Assembly: GCA_003531585.1 (NCBI GenBank)
Contig: DQFX01000077.1
Location: forward strand, 21,582 to 67,289
Direction: 5' to 3'
DNA from: Oscillospiraceae bacterium
GTDB lineage: Bacteria; Bacillota; Clostridia; Oscillospirales; Ruminococcaceae
Length of the DNA: 45,708 nucleotides
Within the stretch, counting starts at the first letter, position 1; each line of letters starts with the position of its first letter. Made by a program: the position numbers and the translations under genes. Shown piece after piece: positions 32,732-41,135 of the stretch. The notes below the pieces were generated by a model. That model was not told the DNA's origin. It saw only the letters and a program-made list of their open reading frames with translations, and did no database searches.

Positions 32732-35700
32732 GGTATTATCAATACTTCTGAGCGCGTCGCTGGCGGCGGCGTCCGTTCCAGTGATCCCGTTAGCCGCGTA
32801 TGCTGATGACGGTACCACTTCCAGCACGTCGGAAACACAGAATCCCGGCGACAAGAAAGACGATGCGGGGCTTACCCTGAACCCTGTTGTAGTAAATTAC
32901 TCGATTCTTGACAGCAAGGGAAAAGAGCAGAAGACTATTTATAAAAATACCTCCTTCGTTATGAAAATGACGATAAAGGATATCAAGGTCAAGACAAGCC
33001 AGGTGACCGGCGGCGGAGCCGGAATCGACTTCCTCAAGTCCGTGGACAGCTTCAAGGGCACTCTTGAGAGCCTGACTGTCGTTTCGCAGGGCGATGAATT
33101 ATTAAGATACGACATAGTACTGAAGGACTGCAAGTGGGTCGGCGACGACAAGAACTTCGGCTTCAAGGTAGGCTACATCGGCGGAAGCGACTATGTGGAC
33201 GGCTCGGTAAATGTGCTTGAGTGCACAACTTCTGACAGCACGCCAACTCCTGACGAGTCCAACCCGGAGCCTATAATCAAGATAACCGCAGTGGAGCCTG
33301 ACAGCCCCATCAAGGCGGGCGAGGAAGGTGAATTCAAGATCCGCCTGAAAAACCTCGGAGCAACCTCCGCGTACAATATACTTGCAGAGGTCACTTCCGC
33401 TGAGGAGATACTCATTAAGGAAGGCACCGGCACACAGGATATCGAGAGCCTCGGCTTCAAGGACGAGAAGATACTCACAATAAAGTATAAAGCGCTCGGC
33501 AAAATAACATCTGAGAAGCAGAATTTCACGGTAAACCTCAGATATTATTATGACAACGGCTCTACGGAGACCACCGGAAGCGCTACTGCACAGGTAGCCG
33601 CCGCCGCGGAGATATCCACCGAGGAAAAGGTATATCCGGTTATCGACGCAAGCTTCTCAATGACAGAGGCTGACATTGATCCGGATAAGAGCTACAGCGG
33701 CGTTCTCACGATAAAGAACAGCGGCTCCGCAGATATAAAGGGTCTGTTCGTGAACTTCACAAGTACAGACGATATCGTTATAACCGACGGCACTGCATCC
33801 AGGTACTTTGAGGATATCCCGATCGGGACAACAAAGCAGATAACGATGAAGTTCCGCACTATGAAGGATATCACCGCCATCAAGCAGTCCATCACGGCAA
33901 ACCTCAAGTATAACTATGTTTCCGGCGGCGATGAAAAGGAAGGCACATACGAGGAAGCGTTCGTAATGTTCGGTCAGAAGGCCGCTGAGACAGCTCCGCT
34001 GCCGATAATCTCCTCGACCCCGCTTGATTTCGACCTCCAGGCTGGCAAGAGCTACCGCAAGGCTTTCTTTATTATAAACAAGGGCAACGAGGATATGGAG
34101 AACATCACCGTCAAGGTAAAGGGCGGCGAGGGGATCAATATCACAAACGGCACTGATACATTCTTTGTCAATAAGATAAAGGCGGGCGGTCAGAAGCGCA
34201 TTCTTGTACGCTTTGATACCGCCGCGGAGCTTGCAAGCGTTAGCCAGACCCTCGATGTTGAGCTTGAGTACCGCTACGACAAGAGCGGCACTGTTACGAC
34301 CGAGACCAAGACCGGCACGATCAGCATGAATTCGGAAGTATCAACTGCTCCGGTGCTCCGCATCACCGGCGAAAAGCTCGATTCCGCGATAGTTCCCAAC
34401 ACTGATTACGAGTACACCATCACCGTAAAGAACTACGGCGACATCACCGTAAGGGACGTATTTGTTGACCTGACCGGCACGGACGCGTTCTACTTCCTTG
34501 ACGGAACAGAATCCGCGTTCATTGACATCATCAGACCGCAGTCTACGGCTTCTGTAAAGGTTAAGTTCAGGACCCTTGAGGATATCACCGCCGCAAAGCA
34601 GGGGATCACTGCGGCAATGAAGTACAGCTACGGCAGAAATACTTCCATCAAGCAGGGCGAGAGTTCCTCCTCCGTGGTTATCATCGCGGCTCCTAACAAG
34701 GCAGCCGACGGCAAGGATACCGGAGCGGCTCCGAATATCATCATCGGCAAGTACGACATCGGCGCAGACCAGATCGCGGCAGGCGACGTATTTACCCTTG
34801 ATCTTGATTTCTACAACACAAACGCAACCACCGGAGTAGAGAACATGGTAATGACCGTAAACGCAAGCGGTGACCTGTCTATCTACGGCGGCAGCAGTTC
34901 CTTCTACTATCCGAATCTCCCCGCTGCGGGCGCGGCAAGCGAGTCCATACAGCTCAGGGCGCTTCCTACAGCGGCTACGGGAACATCTTCCATTTCCGTG
35001 TCCTTCAAATACGATTACCTTGTAGGTGACACCCGTACAAGCATGACCTCTGAGCAGACCATCTATGTTCCGCTTTATCAGCCCGATAAGCTGTCACTTT
35101 CCGTAAGCAAGCCCACATACGATATTTACGTAGGCAACGAGGTTTACATAACCCTCAGCTACATGAACAAGGGACGCGCAGACGCCTCCAATGTTAAGGT
35201 CGAGATCGTAAGCGACACCAGCAGTTCAGACGAGGGACCGGTCGACGACAACGCCGATATCGGCGGAACGACTTCCGAGTCCGGGAATACCTCTGTTCCG
35301 ACAGCAGAATCCGGAAATACCATGGCGGGAAGCACCGGAGATATTTTGATGTCCGATATGGCGTATCAGAGCGATGTAATGATAGGCGGCTATGCCGTTG
35401 CTTCTGATATAATGTACGACGACGGCGGTGCAATGGGCAGCGCAGGCTACGACTATGGTATGGGCGGCTACGACGACGGCGGCGATTACAGCGACCCGGG
35501 CTACACAGCGCTCAACACCGAGAAGGTAATAGGCAATATCACAGCCGGCGGAAACGGCACCGCAGACTTCGTTATAACTCCTACAAGAGCCGGCACGGTC
35601 AGCTTTATTCTCAAGGTGACATATGAGGACTCCAACATGAACGAGATCGTAAAGGAGCTTCCCGTATCCCTGAACGTTATAGAGCAGCAGTGGGATTTCC

Positions 35701-35936
35701 CGGATTACCCCATGACCGCTGAAACCACAGATGTTGACGGCGAGGGCGGATTCCCGTGGATAGCTGTAATAATAGGCGGCGCAGTACTGGTTGCTGCTGG
35801 CGTTGTAGTGCTCGTCGTTGTTCTCAGGAAGAAGCACAAGAACGGCAAGAAGCTCACAGCAGACGATATCGACTGGGAGGACGAGCTGGACGACGAGGAC
35901 GAAAAGTCCGACAGCGACGATAAGACAAAGGTTTAA
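32712..35936 (+). CDS. Large CARDB/S-layer-like repeat protein, membrane-anchored, of the ABC module
   Basis: This 1074-residue exported protein starts with a signal peptide (cleavage expected after AYA at 31). It then has an N-terminal domain (about 32-180) and six related beta-sandwich repeats starting near residues 184, 308, 430, 546, 674 and 793, each with an NxG-type turn and an ITxxxQxxxVxLxYxY-like ending. Such CARDB or COG1361 domains resemble surface adhesion modules. The sixth repeat is split by a Gly/Asp/Met/Tyr-rich insert (about 835-935). A membrane helix (about 1013-1040) and an acidic tail follow. AGGAGAG at 32701-32707 sets the start. It probably bridges permease and cell surface, as MacA does in MacAB; that is inferred from position. 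Confidence 0.85.
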   Translation: MSKKISKVLSILLSASLAAASVPVIPLAAYADDGTTSSTSETQNPGDKKDDAGLTLNPVVVNYSILDSKGKEQKTIYKNTSFVMKMTIKDIKVKTSQVTGGGAGIDFLKSVDSFKGTLESLTVVSQGDELLRYDIVLKDCKWVGDDKNFGFKVGYIGGSDYVDGSVNVLECTTSDSTPTPDESNPEPIIKITAVEPDSPIKAGEEGEFKIRLKNLGATSAYNILAEVTSAEEILIKEGTGTQDIESLGFKDEKILTIKYKALGKITSEKQNFTVNLRYYYDNGSTETTGSATAQVAAAAEISTEEKVYPVIDASFSMTEADIDPDKSYSGVLTIKNSGSADIKGLFVNFTSTDDIVITDGTASRYFEDIPIGTTKQITMKFRTMKDITAIKQSITANLKYNYVSGGDEKEGTYEEAFVMFGQKAAETAPLPIISSTPLDFDLQAGKSYRKAFFIINKGNEDMENITVKVKGGEGINITNGTDTFFVNKIKAGGQKRILVRFDTAAELASVSQTLDVELEYRYDKSGTVTTETKTGTISMNSEVSTAPVLRITGEKLDSAIVPNTDYEYTITVKNYGDITVRDVFVDLTGTDAFYFLDGTESAFIDIIRPQSTASVKVKFRTLEDITAAKQGITAAMKYSYGRNTSIKQGESSSSVVIIAAPNKAADGKDTGAAPNIIIGKYDIGADQIAAGDVFTLDLDFYNTNATTGVENMVMTVNASGDLSIYGGSSSFYYPNLPAAGAASESIQLRALPTAATGTSSISVSFKYDYLVGDTRTSMTSEQTIYVPLYQPDKLSLSVSKPTYDIYVGNEVYITLSYMNKGRADASNVKVEIVSDTSSSDEGPVDDNADIGGTTSESGNTSVPTAESGNTMAGSTGDILMSDMAYQSDVMIGGYAVASDIMYDDGGAMGSAGYDYGMGGYDDGGDYSDPGYTALNTEKVIGNITAGGNGTADFVITPTRAGTVSFILKVTYEDSNMNEIVKELPVSLNVIEQQWDFPDYPMTAETTDVDGEGGFPWIAVIIGGAVLVAAGVVVLVVVLRKKHKNGKKLTADDIDWEDELDDEDEKSDSDDKTKV

Positions 35937-35948
35937 TGGTGACGAGCC

Positions 35949-37343
35949 ATGAAAATTTTAGACATGATAAAGATGTGCCTGCAAAACCTGACGCGCAGGA
36001 AGTCGAGAACTATCCTGACTGTCCTGGGCGTTGTGGTTGGCTGCTGTGCCATCGTAACTATGATGTCGATCGGCTTCGGAGTTCAGAATTCGCAGCAGAT
36101 CATGCTTGAGGGCATGGGCGACCTGACCCTTATACAGGTATATTCAAGCGGACGTAAGGACTCCAAGCTGGACGACACGGCTATCAAGAAATTCCAGAAC
36201 ATCGCAAATGTCGATGTCGCGGTCGGAAAAAGCCAGCTTAACAATGTAAACATGACAGTTTATGCCGGAGATAACGACCGCTACGTGATGCAGTGGGTTA
36301 ATGTAGTCGGCATAAACAAGGACGCAATGGAGAAATTCGGATTTCAGCTAATAGAAGGCTCCTACCCGAAGAACAGCTTTGAGGTGCTTGCGGGACAGTA
36401 CACAGCGTACAATCTGATGGACTCCATGCGCCCCGACGGCAATAACACGATAAGCCGCTGGGATTATATGTACTCATACGACCCCAACACCGGTGAGATG
36501 ACCGAGAATGATTCATCGGCGCTTCCTGATCCTTACATGCAGCTTAACGGGCAGACGCTCAAGCTGGAGCTTTACAGCTACGATAATTCGGATTCCAAGA
36601 AATACCAGGAGGTAAAGGTTACGGGCGTAGTCAAGGAAGATTACAACAAGGACTATTCCACCAGCGAGGGACTGATATTCTTTACCAGCGATCTCCAGGC
36701 GCTGTATAAGATGTTCTATCCGTCCGCAGACCAGAATAAGATGGAATACAGCGAGATATACGTCAAGGCGAAGGATATCTCGCAGGTCGCTGACATTGAA
36801 AGCGCAATCAAGAAGCTTGGCTATTCCACCTATTCTATGGAGTCGGTCCGTAAGCCCCTTGAGGAAGAGGCTCGCAAGCAGCAGATGATGCTTGGCGGAC
36901 TTGGCGCGGTTTCTCTGTTCGTAGCGGCTCTCGGCATTACGAATACTATGATAATGTCGATATCTGAGCGTACGCGCGAGATCGGCGTCATGAAGGCGCT
37001 CGGGTGCTTCCTGGGCAATATACGGACCGTGTTCCTCATGGAGGCGGGGTTTATCGGGCTTATCGGCGGTTTTATAGGCAGCATACTGAGTTTCTTCATT
37101 TCGGTGGGTATGAATGTCTTTACCAATGAAGCGGCGAAGTCGATGCAGATAACTGACATAGGCTCGCTGTGGACAATGATAACAACCGCAATGGATCCTG
37201 CCAACAGTCCGATGTCCATTGTTCCGCTGTGGCTTTATGGCTTTGCTATACTGTTTTCAATCTGCATAGGACTCGGCTCGGGATTCTACCCCGCAAACAA
37301 GGCGGTGCACATCTCCGCAATGGAGGCTATCAAGCGCGAATGA
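35949..37343 (+). CDS. ABC transporter permease, MacB/FtsX family
   Basis: This 464-residue membrane subunit has MacB topology: a first helix (about 20-42, TILTVLGVVVGCCAIVTMMSIG), a large extracytoplasmic MacB_PCD domain (about 45-310), and three C-terminal helices (about 320-340, 370-400, 425-450) with the FtsX signature SISERTREIGVMKALGCFLGNIRTVFLMEA. It ends GFYPANKAVHISAMEAIKRE, the typical family C-terminus. It follows the repeat protein by 12 bases with a weak site, and a strong terminator closes the operon. Together with the ATPase it should form a mechanotransmission-type exporter or a lipoprotein/peptide efflux pump. Confidence 0.93.
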   Translation: MKILDMIKMCLQNLTRRKSRTILTVLGVVVGCCAIVTMMSIGFGVQNSQQIMLEGMGDLTLIQVYSSGRKDSKLDDTAIKKFQNIANVDVAVGKSQLNNVNMTVYAGDNDRYVMQWVNVVGINKDAMEKFGFQLIEGSYPKNSFEVLAGQYTAYNLMDSMRPDGNNTISRWDYMYSYDPNTGEMTENDSSALPDPYMQLNGQTLKLELYSYDNSDSKKYQEVKVTGVVKEDYNKDYSTSEGLIFFTSDLQALYKMFYPSADQNKMEYSEIYVKAKDISQVADIESAIKKLGYSTYSMESVRKPLEEEARKQQMMLGGLGAVSLFVAALGITNTMIMSISERTREIGVMKALGCFLGNIRTVFLMEAGFIGLIGGFIGSILSFFISVGMNVFTNEAAKSMQITDIGSLWTMITTAMDPANSPMSIVPLWLYGFAILFSICIGLGSGFYPANKAVHISAMEAIKRE

Positions 37344-37352
37344 CATAATAAT

Positions 37353-37393
37353 AACAAGGACAGGCTGACGAAAGTTGACCTGTCCTTGTTTGA
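37353..37393 (+). terminator. Terminator of the ABC export operon
   Basis: AACAAGGACAGG (37353-37364) and CCTGTCCTTGTT (37379-37390) form a 12-base-pair stem followed by TGATTT; the A-tract on the other side is weak. It closes the operon nine bases after the permease stop. Confidence 0.82.
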
Positions 37394-37482
37394 TTTATTA
37401 AATGTGCACTAAAGTTTTTTGGCAAAATTGTGAAAACTGTGTGATATGCATAAAAGATATGATAGATATGCCGATTTAGCAT

Positions 37483-37511
37483 TTTACAATAAGTGAGAAT
37501 GATGTTATAAT
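37483..37511 (+). promoter_or_regulatory. Promoter of the iron alcohol dehydrogenase
   Basis: TTTACA (37483-37488), 17-base spacer, TATAAT (37506-37511) with TGT before it. The expected start of transcription is close to 37518, so the hairpins at 37516-37560 lie at the very 5' end of the RNA. Confidence 0.72.
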
Positions 37512-37515
37512 AATA

Positions 37516-37560
37516 TCAATAAAAACCGATGGCTTTTATTGAAAAAATCTGTCGGTTTTT
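37516..37560 (+). promoter_or_regulatory. Attenuator-like leader with two mutually exclusive hairpins
   Basis: AAAAACCGA (37521-37529) pairs with TCGGTTTTT (37552-37560) to make a terminator-like stem with its own T-tract. TCAATAAAA (37516-37524) pairs with TTTTATTGA (37534-37542) in an alternative nine-base-pair stem. The two stems share bases 37521-37524 and cannot coexist. This is the layout of transcription attenuation between promoter and start codon. No ligand class or regulator is recognised. Confidence 0.5.
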
Positions 37561-37593
37561 CACAAGACTTTCACAAATGGAGGTACACTTACA

Positions 37594-38811
37594 ATGGCTA
37601 GATTTACTTTACCGAGAGATGTCTATCATGGAAAGGGCGCACTCGAGAACCTGAAGGCTCTCAAGGGAAAAAAGGCTGTTATCGTTGTCGGCGGCGGCTC
37701 TATGAAGCGTTTCGGCTTCCTTGACAAAGCGGAGAACTATCTGAAGGAAGCTGGCTTTGATGTAATGATCATCGACGGCGTTGAGCCTGATCCTTCTGTA
37801 ACCACTGTTATGAACGGCGCAGCAAAGATGCTCGACTTCCAGCCAGACTGGATCGTAGCAATGGGCGGCGGCTCTCCTATCGACGCTGCTAAGGCAATGT
37901 GGATCAAGTACGAGTATCCGGAATGTACCTTTGAGGATATGTGCAAGGTATTCGGTATCCCTGAGCTGAGAAAGAAAGCACACTTCTGCGCTATTCCTTC
38001 CACTTCCGGTACTGCTACCGAGGTTACCGCGTTCTCCATCATCACCGACTACGACAACGGCATCAAGTACCCGATCGCAGACTTCGAGATCACTCCTGAT
38101 GTTGCCATCGTTGATTCCGACCTCGCAGAGACAATGCCGCAGAAGCTGACAGCTCACACCGGTATGGACGCTATGACACACGCTATTGAGGCATACGTAT
38201 CCACCGCTAACTGCGACTTCACAGACGCGCTCGCTATCCACGCTATCGAGATGATCCAGGCTGACCTGGTAAAGTCCTACAACGGCGACATGGCTGCACG
38301 TGCAAGAATGCACAATGCACAGTGCCTTGCTGGTATGGCGTTCTCTAACGCACTGCTTGGCATCGTTCATTCCATGGCTCACAAGACCGGCGCTATCTTC
38401 CAGGATTACGGCGCACATATTATCCACGGCGCAGCAAACGCTATGTACCTTCCTAAGGTAATCGCGTTCAACGCTAAGGATCCGACAGCTAAGAAGCGCT
38501 ACGGCGTTATTGCTGATTACATGCACCTCGAAGGCTCCAACGATGATGAGAAGATCGCTTCCCTCATCAAGTACCTCCGCGGCATGAACGATCAGCTCAA
38601 GATCCCGCACTGCATCAAGAACTACGGTGCAGACAGCTATCCCTGCGAGCAGGGCTTCGTTCCCGAGAATGTATTCCTTGAGAGAGTACACGACATCGCA
38701 GTTAACGCTATCGCAGACGCATGTACCGGTTCAAACCCCCGTCAGCCCTCGCCTGAGGAGATGGAGAAGCTGCTCAAGTGCTGCTACTACGACACAGACG
38801 TTGATTTCTAA
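37594..38811 (+). CDS. Iron-containing alcohol dehydrogenase (butanol/propanediol dehydrogenase type)
   Basis: This NAD(P)-dependent group III alcohol dehydrogenase reduces an aldehyde to an alcohol in fermentation. The 405-residue product has the nucleotide-binding GGGSPIDAAK (91-100), the PSTSGTATEVTAFS motif, and metal ligands Asp192 and His196 in TGMDAMTHAIEA, His263 in HSMAHKTGA and His278 in IIHGAANA. These match the FucO ligand set. Codon choice looks biased to a restricted set, as in highly expressed genes. GGAGGT lies 11 bases ahead of the ATG. It is monocistronic, with its own promoter, an attenuator-like leader and a downstream hairpin. The exact alcohol (ethanol, butanol, 1,3-propanediol) is not decided by the sequence. 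Confidence 0.93.
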   Translation: MARFTLPRDVYHGKGALENLKALKGKKAVIVVGGGSMKRFGFLDKAENYLKEAGFDVMIIDGVEPDPSVTTVMNGAAKMLDFQPDWIVAMGGGSPIDAAKAMWIKYEYPECTFEDMCKVFGIPELRKKAHFCAIPSTSGTATEVTAFSIITDYDNGIKYPIADFEITPDVAIVDSDLAETMPQKLTAHTGMDAMTHAIEAYVSTANCDFTDALAIHAIEMIQADLVKSYNGDMAARARMHNAQCLAGMAFSNALLGIVHSMAHKTGAIFQDYGAHIIHGAANAMYLPKVIAFNAKDPTAKKRYGVIADYMHLEGSNDDEKIASLIKYLRGMNDQLKIPHCIKNYGADSYPCEQGFVPENVFLERVHDIAVNAIADACTGSNPRQPSPEEMEKLLKCCYYDTDVDF

Positions 38812-38834
38812 TCATCGGCTAACTGCATAAACCG

Positions 38835-38863
38835 ACCCCGCCGGAGCAATCCAGCGGGGTTTC
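38835..38863 (+). terminator. Terminator after the alcohol dehydrogenase
   Basis: ACCCCGC (38835-38841) pairs with GCGGGGT (38854-38860) around a 12-base loop, then TTCTGCTT. The T-tract is short and interrupted, so strength is uncertain. Confidence 0.65.
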
Positions 38864-38866
38864 TGC

Positions 38867-38895
38867 TTGACAAAACAAGGTGATTGAGCTATAAT
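38867..38895 (+). promoter_or_regulatory. Consensus promoter of the MATE gene
   Basis: Perfect TTGACA (38867-38872), 17-base spacer and perfect TATAAT (38890-38895), 66 bases ahead of the MATE start codon. Confidence 0.88.
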
Positions 38896-38961
38896 AATGA
38901 AGTAATGATTCTTGAGCGACCAGGGCTTATTTTATTGTGACCAAACATAAAGGAATATAAA

Positions 38962-40323
38962 ATGCAGAAAAACAGGGATCTTACCTCTGGCAGCATAACC
39001 GGCGGCTTGTGGGCGTTTGCCGTGCCGCTTATGCTGGGAAACGTATTGCAGCAGTTCTATAATCTGGCTGATACATGGGTCGTCGGGAAGTACATCGGCG
39101 ACAACGCGCTGGCTGCGGTCGGCTCGTCGTATACGCTCATGACGTTCCTGACCTCGGTTATAATCGGGTTATCGCTGGGAACCGGCTCGTTTATATCAAT
39201 GGCGTTTGGCAGAAAAGAGCAGGACTCCATACGCAATGGCATATTCATGTCAGCGGGGATAATCGGAATACTTACATTGCTGATAACCGCCGCATTTTAC
39301 ATGCTTACTGACCCGATAATTTCCCTGCTGAACGTCCCGGAGGAATTGACCGGCGACATGCACACATACCTTGTTTACGTGTTAACTGGTTTTTTCGCGG
39401 TCTTCCTTTATAATTACATCTCCAACATACTGCGCGGCATGGGAAATTCCACCCTGCCGCTGATTTTCCTGGGAGTGTCCGTGGCGCTGAACGTCGGGCT
39501 TGACCTGCTTTTTGTCATACCGTTAGGCATGGGAATAATGGGAGCCGCGCTGGCTACGGCCATAGCGCAGTACGTTTCCGGCGTCGGCGTACTTGTATAT
39601 TTCATCGCGGCTTATCCCGAGTTCCGGCTGACCCGCCGGGATATGCGATGGGACAGCCGGAATTTCCGCAGTATTTTGTCGCTGTCGGGATTTACCTGCT
39701 TGCAGCAATCGGTGATGAATCTGGGAATTCTGATGGTGCAGACAGTCGTGAACAGCTTCGGCTCGGTGGTCATGGCGGCGTTTTCGGTAGCTGTGAAGAT
39801 AGACACGATCGCGTACATGCCGGTTCAGGACTTCGGCAATGCGTTCTCAGTGTTCACCGCCCAGAATTACGGCGCGGGCAAAAACGAACGTATCCTCGGC
39901 GGGATAAGGCAGTCGGCTATCAGCGTTGTACTGTTTTGTATCGCGGTGAGCGCGGCGGTGTGCCTGCTGGCGGAACCGTTGATGAGCGCATTCGTGGACA
40001 GCTCAAGCCGAGAGACGATCGAGGTCGGTGTGCAGTACCTCCGGACGGAAGGTGCGTGCTACATCGGGATCGGAATTCTTTTCATGCTCTACGGCTACTA
40101 TCGCGCTGTAAACAAGCCGGTGATGTCCGTTGTGCTTACTGTTTTTTCGCTTGGGACCCGCGTGCTGCTTGCTAATCTGCTGTCTGCGGTTCCGGAAATC
40201 GGCGTTTTCGGCATATGGATATCAATTCCGATAGGCTGGTTTCTCGCGGACGCGGTGGGCGTCGGTTATTTCATTGCGGTGGAGCGGAAACGTCTGTTCC
40301 GGAACGGTGGCGGAACAATTTGA
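38962..40323 (+). CDS. MATE-family multidrug efflux transporter
   Basis: This 453-residue inner-membrane antiporter exports cationic drugs or metabolites using a Na+ or H+ gradient. It has the expected twelve hydrophobic segments in two similar halves. Family motifs are GGLWAFAVPLMLGNVLQQFYNLADTWVVG at the N-terminus, ALAAVGSSY, the GMGNSTLPLIFLGVSVALNVGLDLLFV stretch closing the first half, and FTAQNYGAGKNERI in the second half. It is of normal length and complete. AAGGAATAT precedes the ATG. It has its own consensus promoter; no terminator was seen before the rplU promoter. Substrate cannot be inferred. Confidence 0.93.
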   Translation: MQKNRDLTSGSITGGLWAFAVPLMLGNVLQQFYNLADTWVVGKYIGDNALAAVGSSYTLMTFLTSVIIGLSLGTGSFISMAFGRKEQDSIRNGIFMSAGIIGILTLLITAAFYMLTDPIISLLNVPEELTGDMHTYLVYVLTGFFAVFLYNYISNILRGMGNSTLPLIFLGVSVALNVGLDLLFVIPLGMGIMGAALATAIAQYVSGVGVLVYFIAAYPEFRLTRRDMRWDSRNFRSILSLSGFTCLQQSVMNLGILMVQTVVNSFGSVVMAAFSVAVKIDTIAYMPVQDFGNAFSVFTAQNYGAGKNERILGGIRQSAISVVLFCIAVSAAVCLLAEPLMSAFVDSSSRETIEVGVQYLRTEGACYIGIGILFMLYGYYRAVNKPVMSVVLTVFSLGTRVLLANLLSAVPEIGVFGIWISIPIGWFLADAVGVGYFIAVERKRLFRNGGGTI

Positions 40324-40353
40324 AAATATTCGGGAAAAATTGCTCCAGACCCC

Positions 40354-40382
40354 TTGACAAAGGAAATTGTATGTGTTATAAT
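40354..40382 (+). promoter_or_regulatory. Promoter of the L21 operon
   Basis: Perfect TTGACA (40354-40359), 17-base spacer, perfect TATAAT (40377-40382), with TGTGT before the -10 box. A very strong promoter, fitting ribosomal protein genes. Confidence 0.92.
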
Positions 40383-40388
40383 TACTTT

Positions 40389-40489
40389 GCCGCATGTGCA
40401 GGGTGAGTTGTGCCCGTTAGTGGAAACAGCTCGTAAGCGCAGAAATGCAACCCCGACGCAGCGAGTCTGAATAAAAAGAGGTAAACAAA
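40389..40489 (+). ncRNA. Structured 5' leader, probable L21 leader RNA
   Basis: About 100 bases lie between the expected transcription start and rplU, in the position of the known L21 leader (cis-regulatory element of Bacillota). GAGTTGT near 40404 can pair with ACAGCTC near 40427, and GGGT near 40400 with ACCC near 40451. The GC-rich segments here contrast with other leaders in the window. Assignment rests on position and visible stems, not on a covariance search. Confidence 0.55.
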
Positions 40490-40795
40490 ATGTACGCAGT
40501 AATCGAAACAGGCGGAAAGCAGTATCAGGTTAAAGAGGGCGACATCGTCTTCATCGAGAAGCTTGAGGCCGAGGGCGAGATCACATTCGACAAGGTTATC
40601 ATGGTAGGCAAGGACGACGGCGTTAAGGTCGGCGCTCCCTATGTTGACGGAGCAAGCGTAAAGGCTACTCTGCTCAAGAACGGCAAGTCCAAGAAGATCA
40701 CCGTTTTCACCTACAAGCCCAAGAAGAGCAGCAAGAGAAAGATGGGCCACAGACAGCCGTACAGCCAGGTAAGAATTGAAGCAATCAACGCATAA
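40490..40795 (+). CDS. rplU: 50S ribosomal protein L21
   Basis: This 101-residue large-subunit protein binds 23S rRNA. Its sequence is that of L21 throughout: MYAVIETGGKQYQVKEGD at the start, a central IMVGKDDGVKVGAPYVDGASV loop and the C-terminal TYKPKKSSKRKMGHRQPYSQVRIE. AGAGGT is placed ahead of the ATG. It leads the classical rplU-prp-rpmA cluster, is preceded by a structured leader, and its last 20 bases overlap prp. Confidence 0.98.
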   Translation: MYAVIETGGKQYQVKEGDIVFIEKLEAEGEITFDKVIMVGKDDGVKVGAPYVDGASVKATLLKNGKSKKITVFTYKPKKSSKRKMGHRQPYSQVRIEAINA

Positions 40796-41105
40796 TCTTC
40801 GGATAGTGTTTGCCAGGCGAGAGGGCAGGATATACGGCTTTGTTGTGACTGGACACGCAGGTTACGGCGAGGAGGGCGAGGATATCGTCTGCTCCGCTGT
40901 AAGCTCTGCCGTACAGCTCGTGTGCAATACCGTTACGGATTTCTTCAATGCTGACGCTGACGCGGCGGTAGGCGAGAACCGGATCGAACTCCGTCTGAAC
41001 AGTTCTGATGACCCCAGCGAAAAATTGCTTGAAGCGTTCCGTGACCACATGGAGTATATTCAGGCAAAGTATCCGGGGGTAAAGGTTGAGACAAGGGAAG
41101 CTTGA
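40776..41105 (+). CDS. prp: Ribosomal-processing cysteine protease Prp
   Basis: This cytoplasmic cysteine protease removes the N-terminal extension of L27 before the protein joins the ribosome. The 109-residue product has GHAGYGEEGEDIVCSAVSS with catalytic His27 and Cys39, twelve apart as in the Staphylococcus aureus enzyme. It sits between rplU and rpmA as always. The start is uncertain: TTG at 40776, used here, overlaps rplU by 20 bases and has AGGT upstream, while GTG at 40806 would shorten the first strand (LRIVFARREGRIYGF). Confidence 0.92.
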   Translation: MKQSTHNLRIVFARREGRIYGFVVTGHAGYGEEGEDIVCSAVSSAVQLVCNTVTDFFNADADAAVGENRIELRLNSSDDPSEKLLEAFRDHMEYIQAKYPGVKVETREA

Positions 41106-41135
41106 CTTCCGAATGATAACAGGAGGAATATAACA

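Noticed and set aside
23561..37390. Two terminators with the same AAGGACAG/CTGTCCTT stem (23561-23587 and 37354-37389), seen as a possible dispersed repeat
   Set aside because: Loops and flanks differ, and a shared eight-base arm can arise by chance among GC-containing terminators.
37609..38691. 360-residue open frame on the minus strand over the alcohol dehydrogenase
   Set aside because: Antisense shadow caused by the codon bias of a clearly identified enzyme gene.
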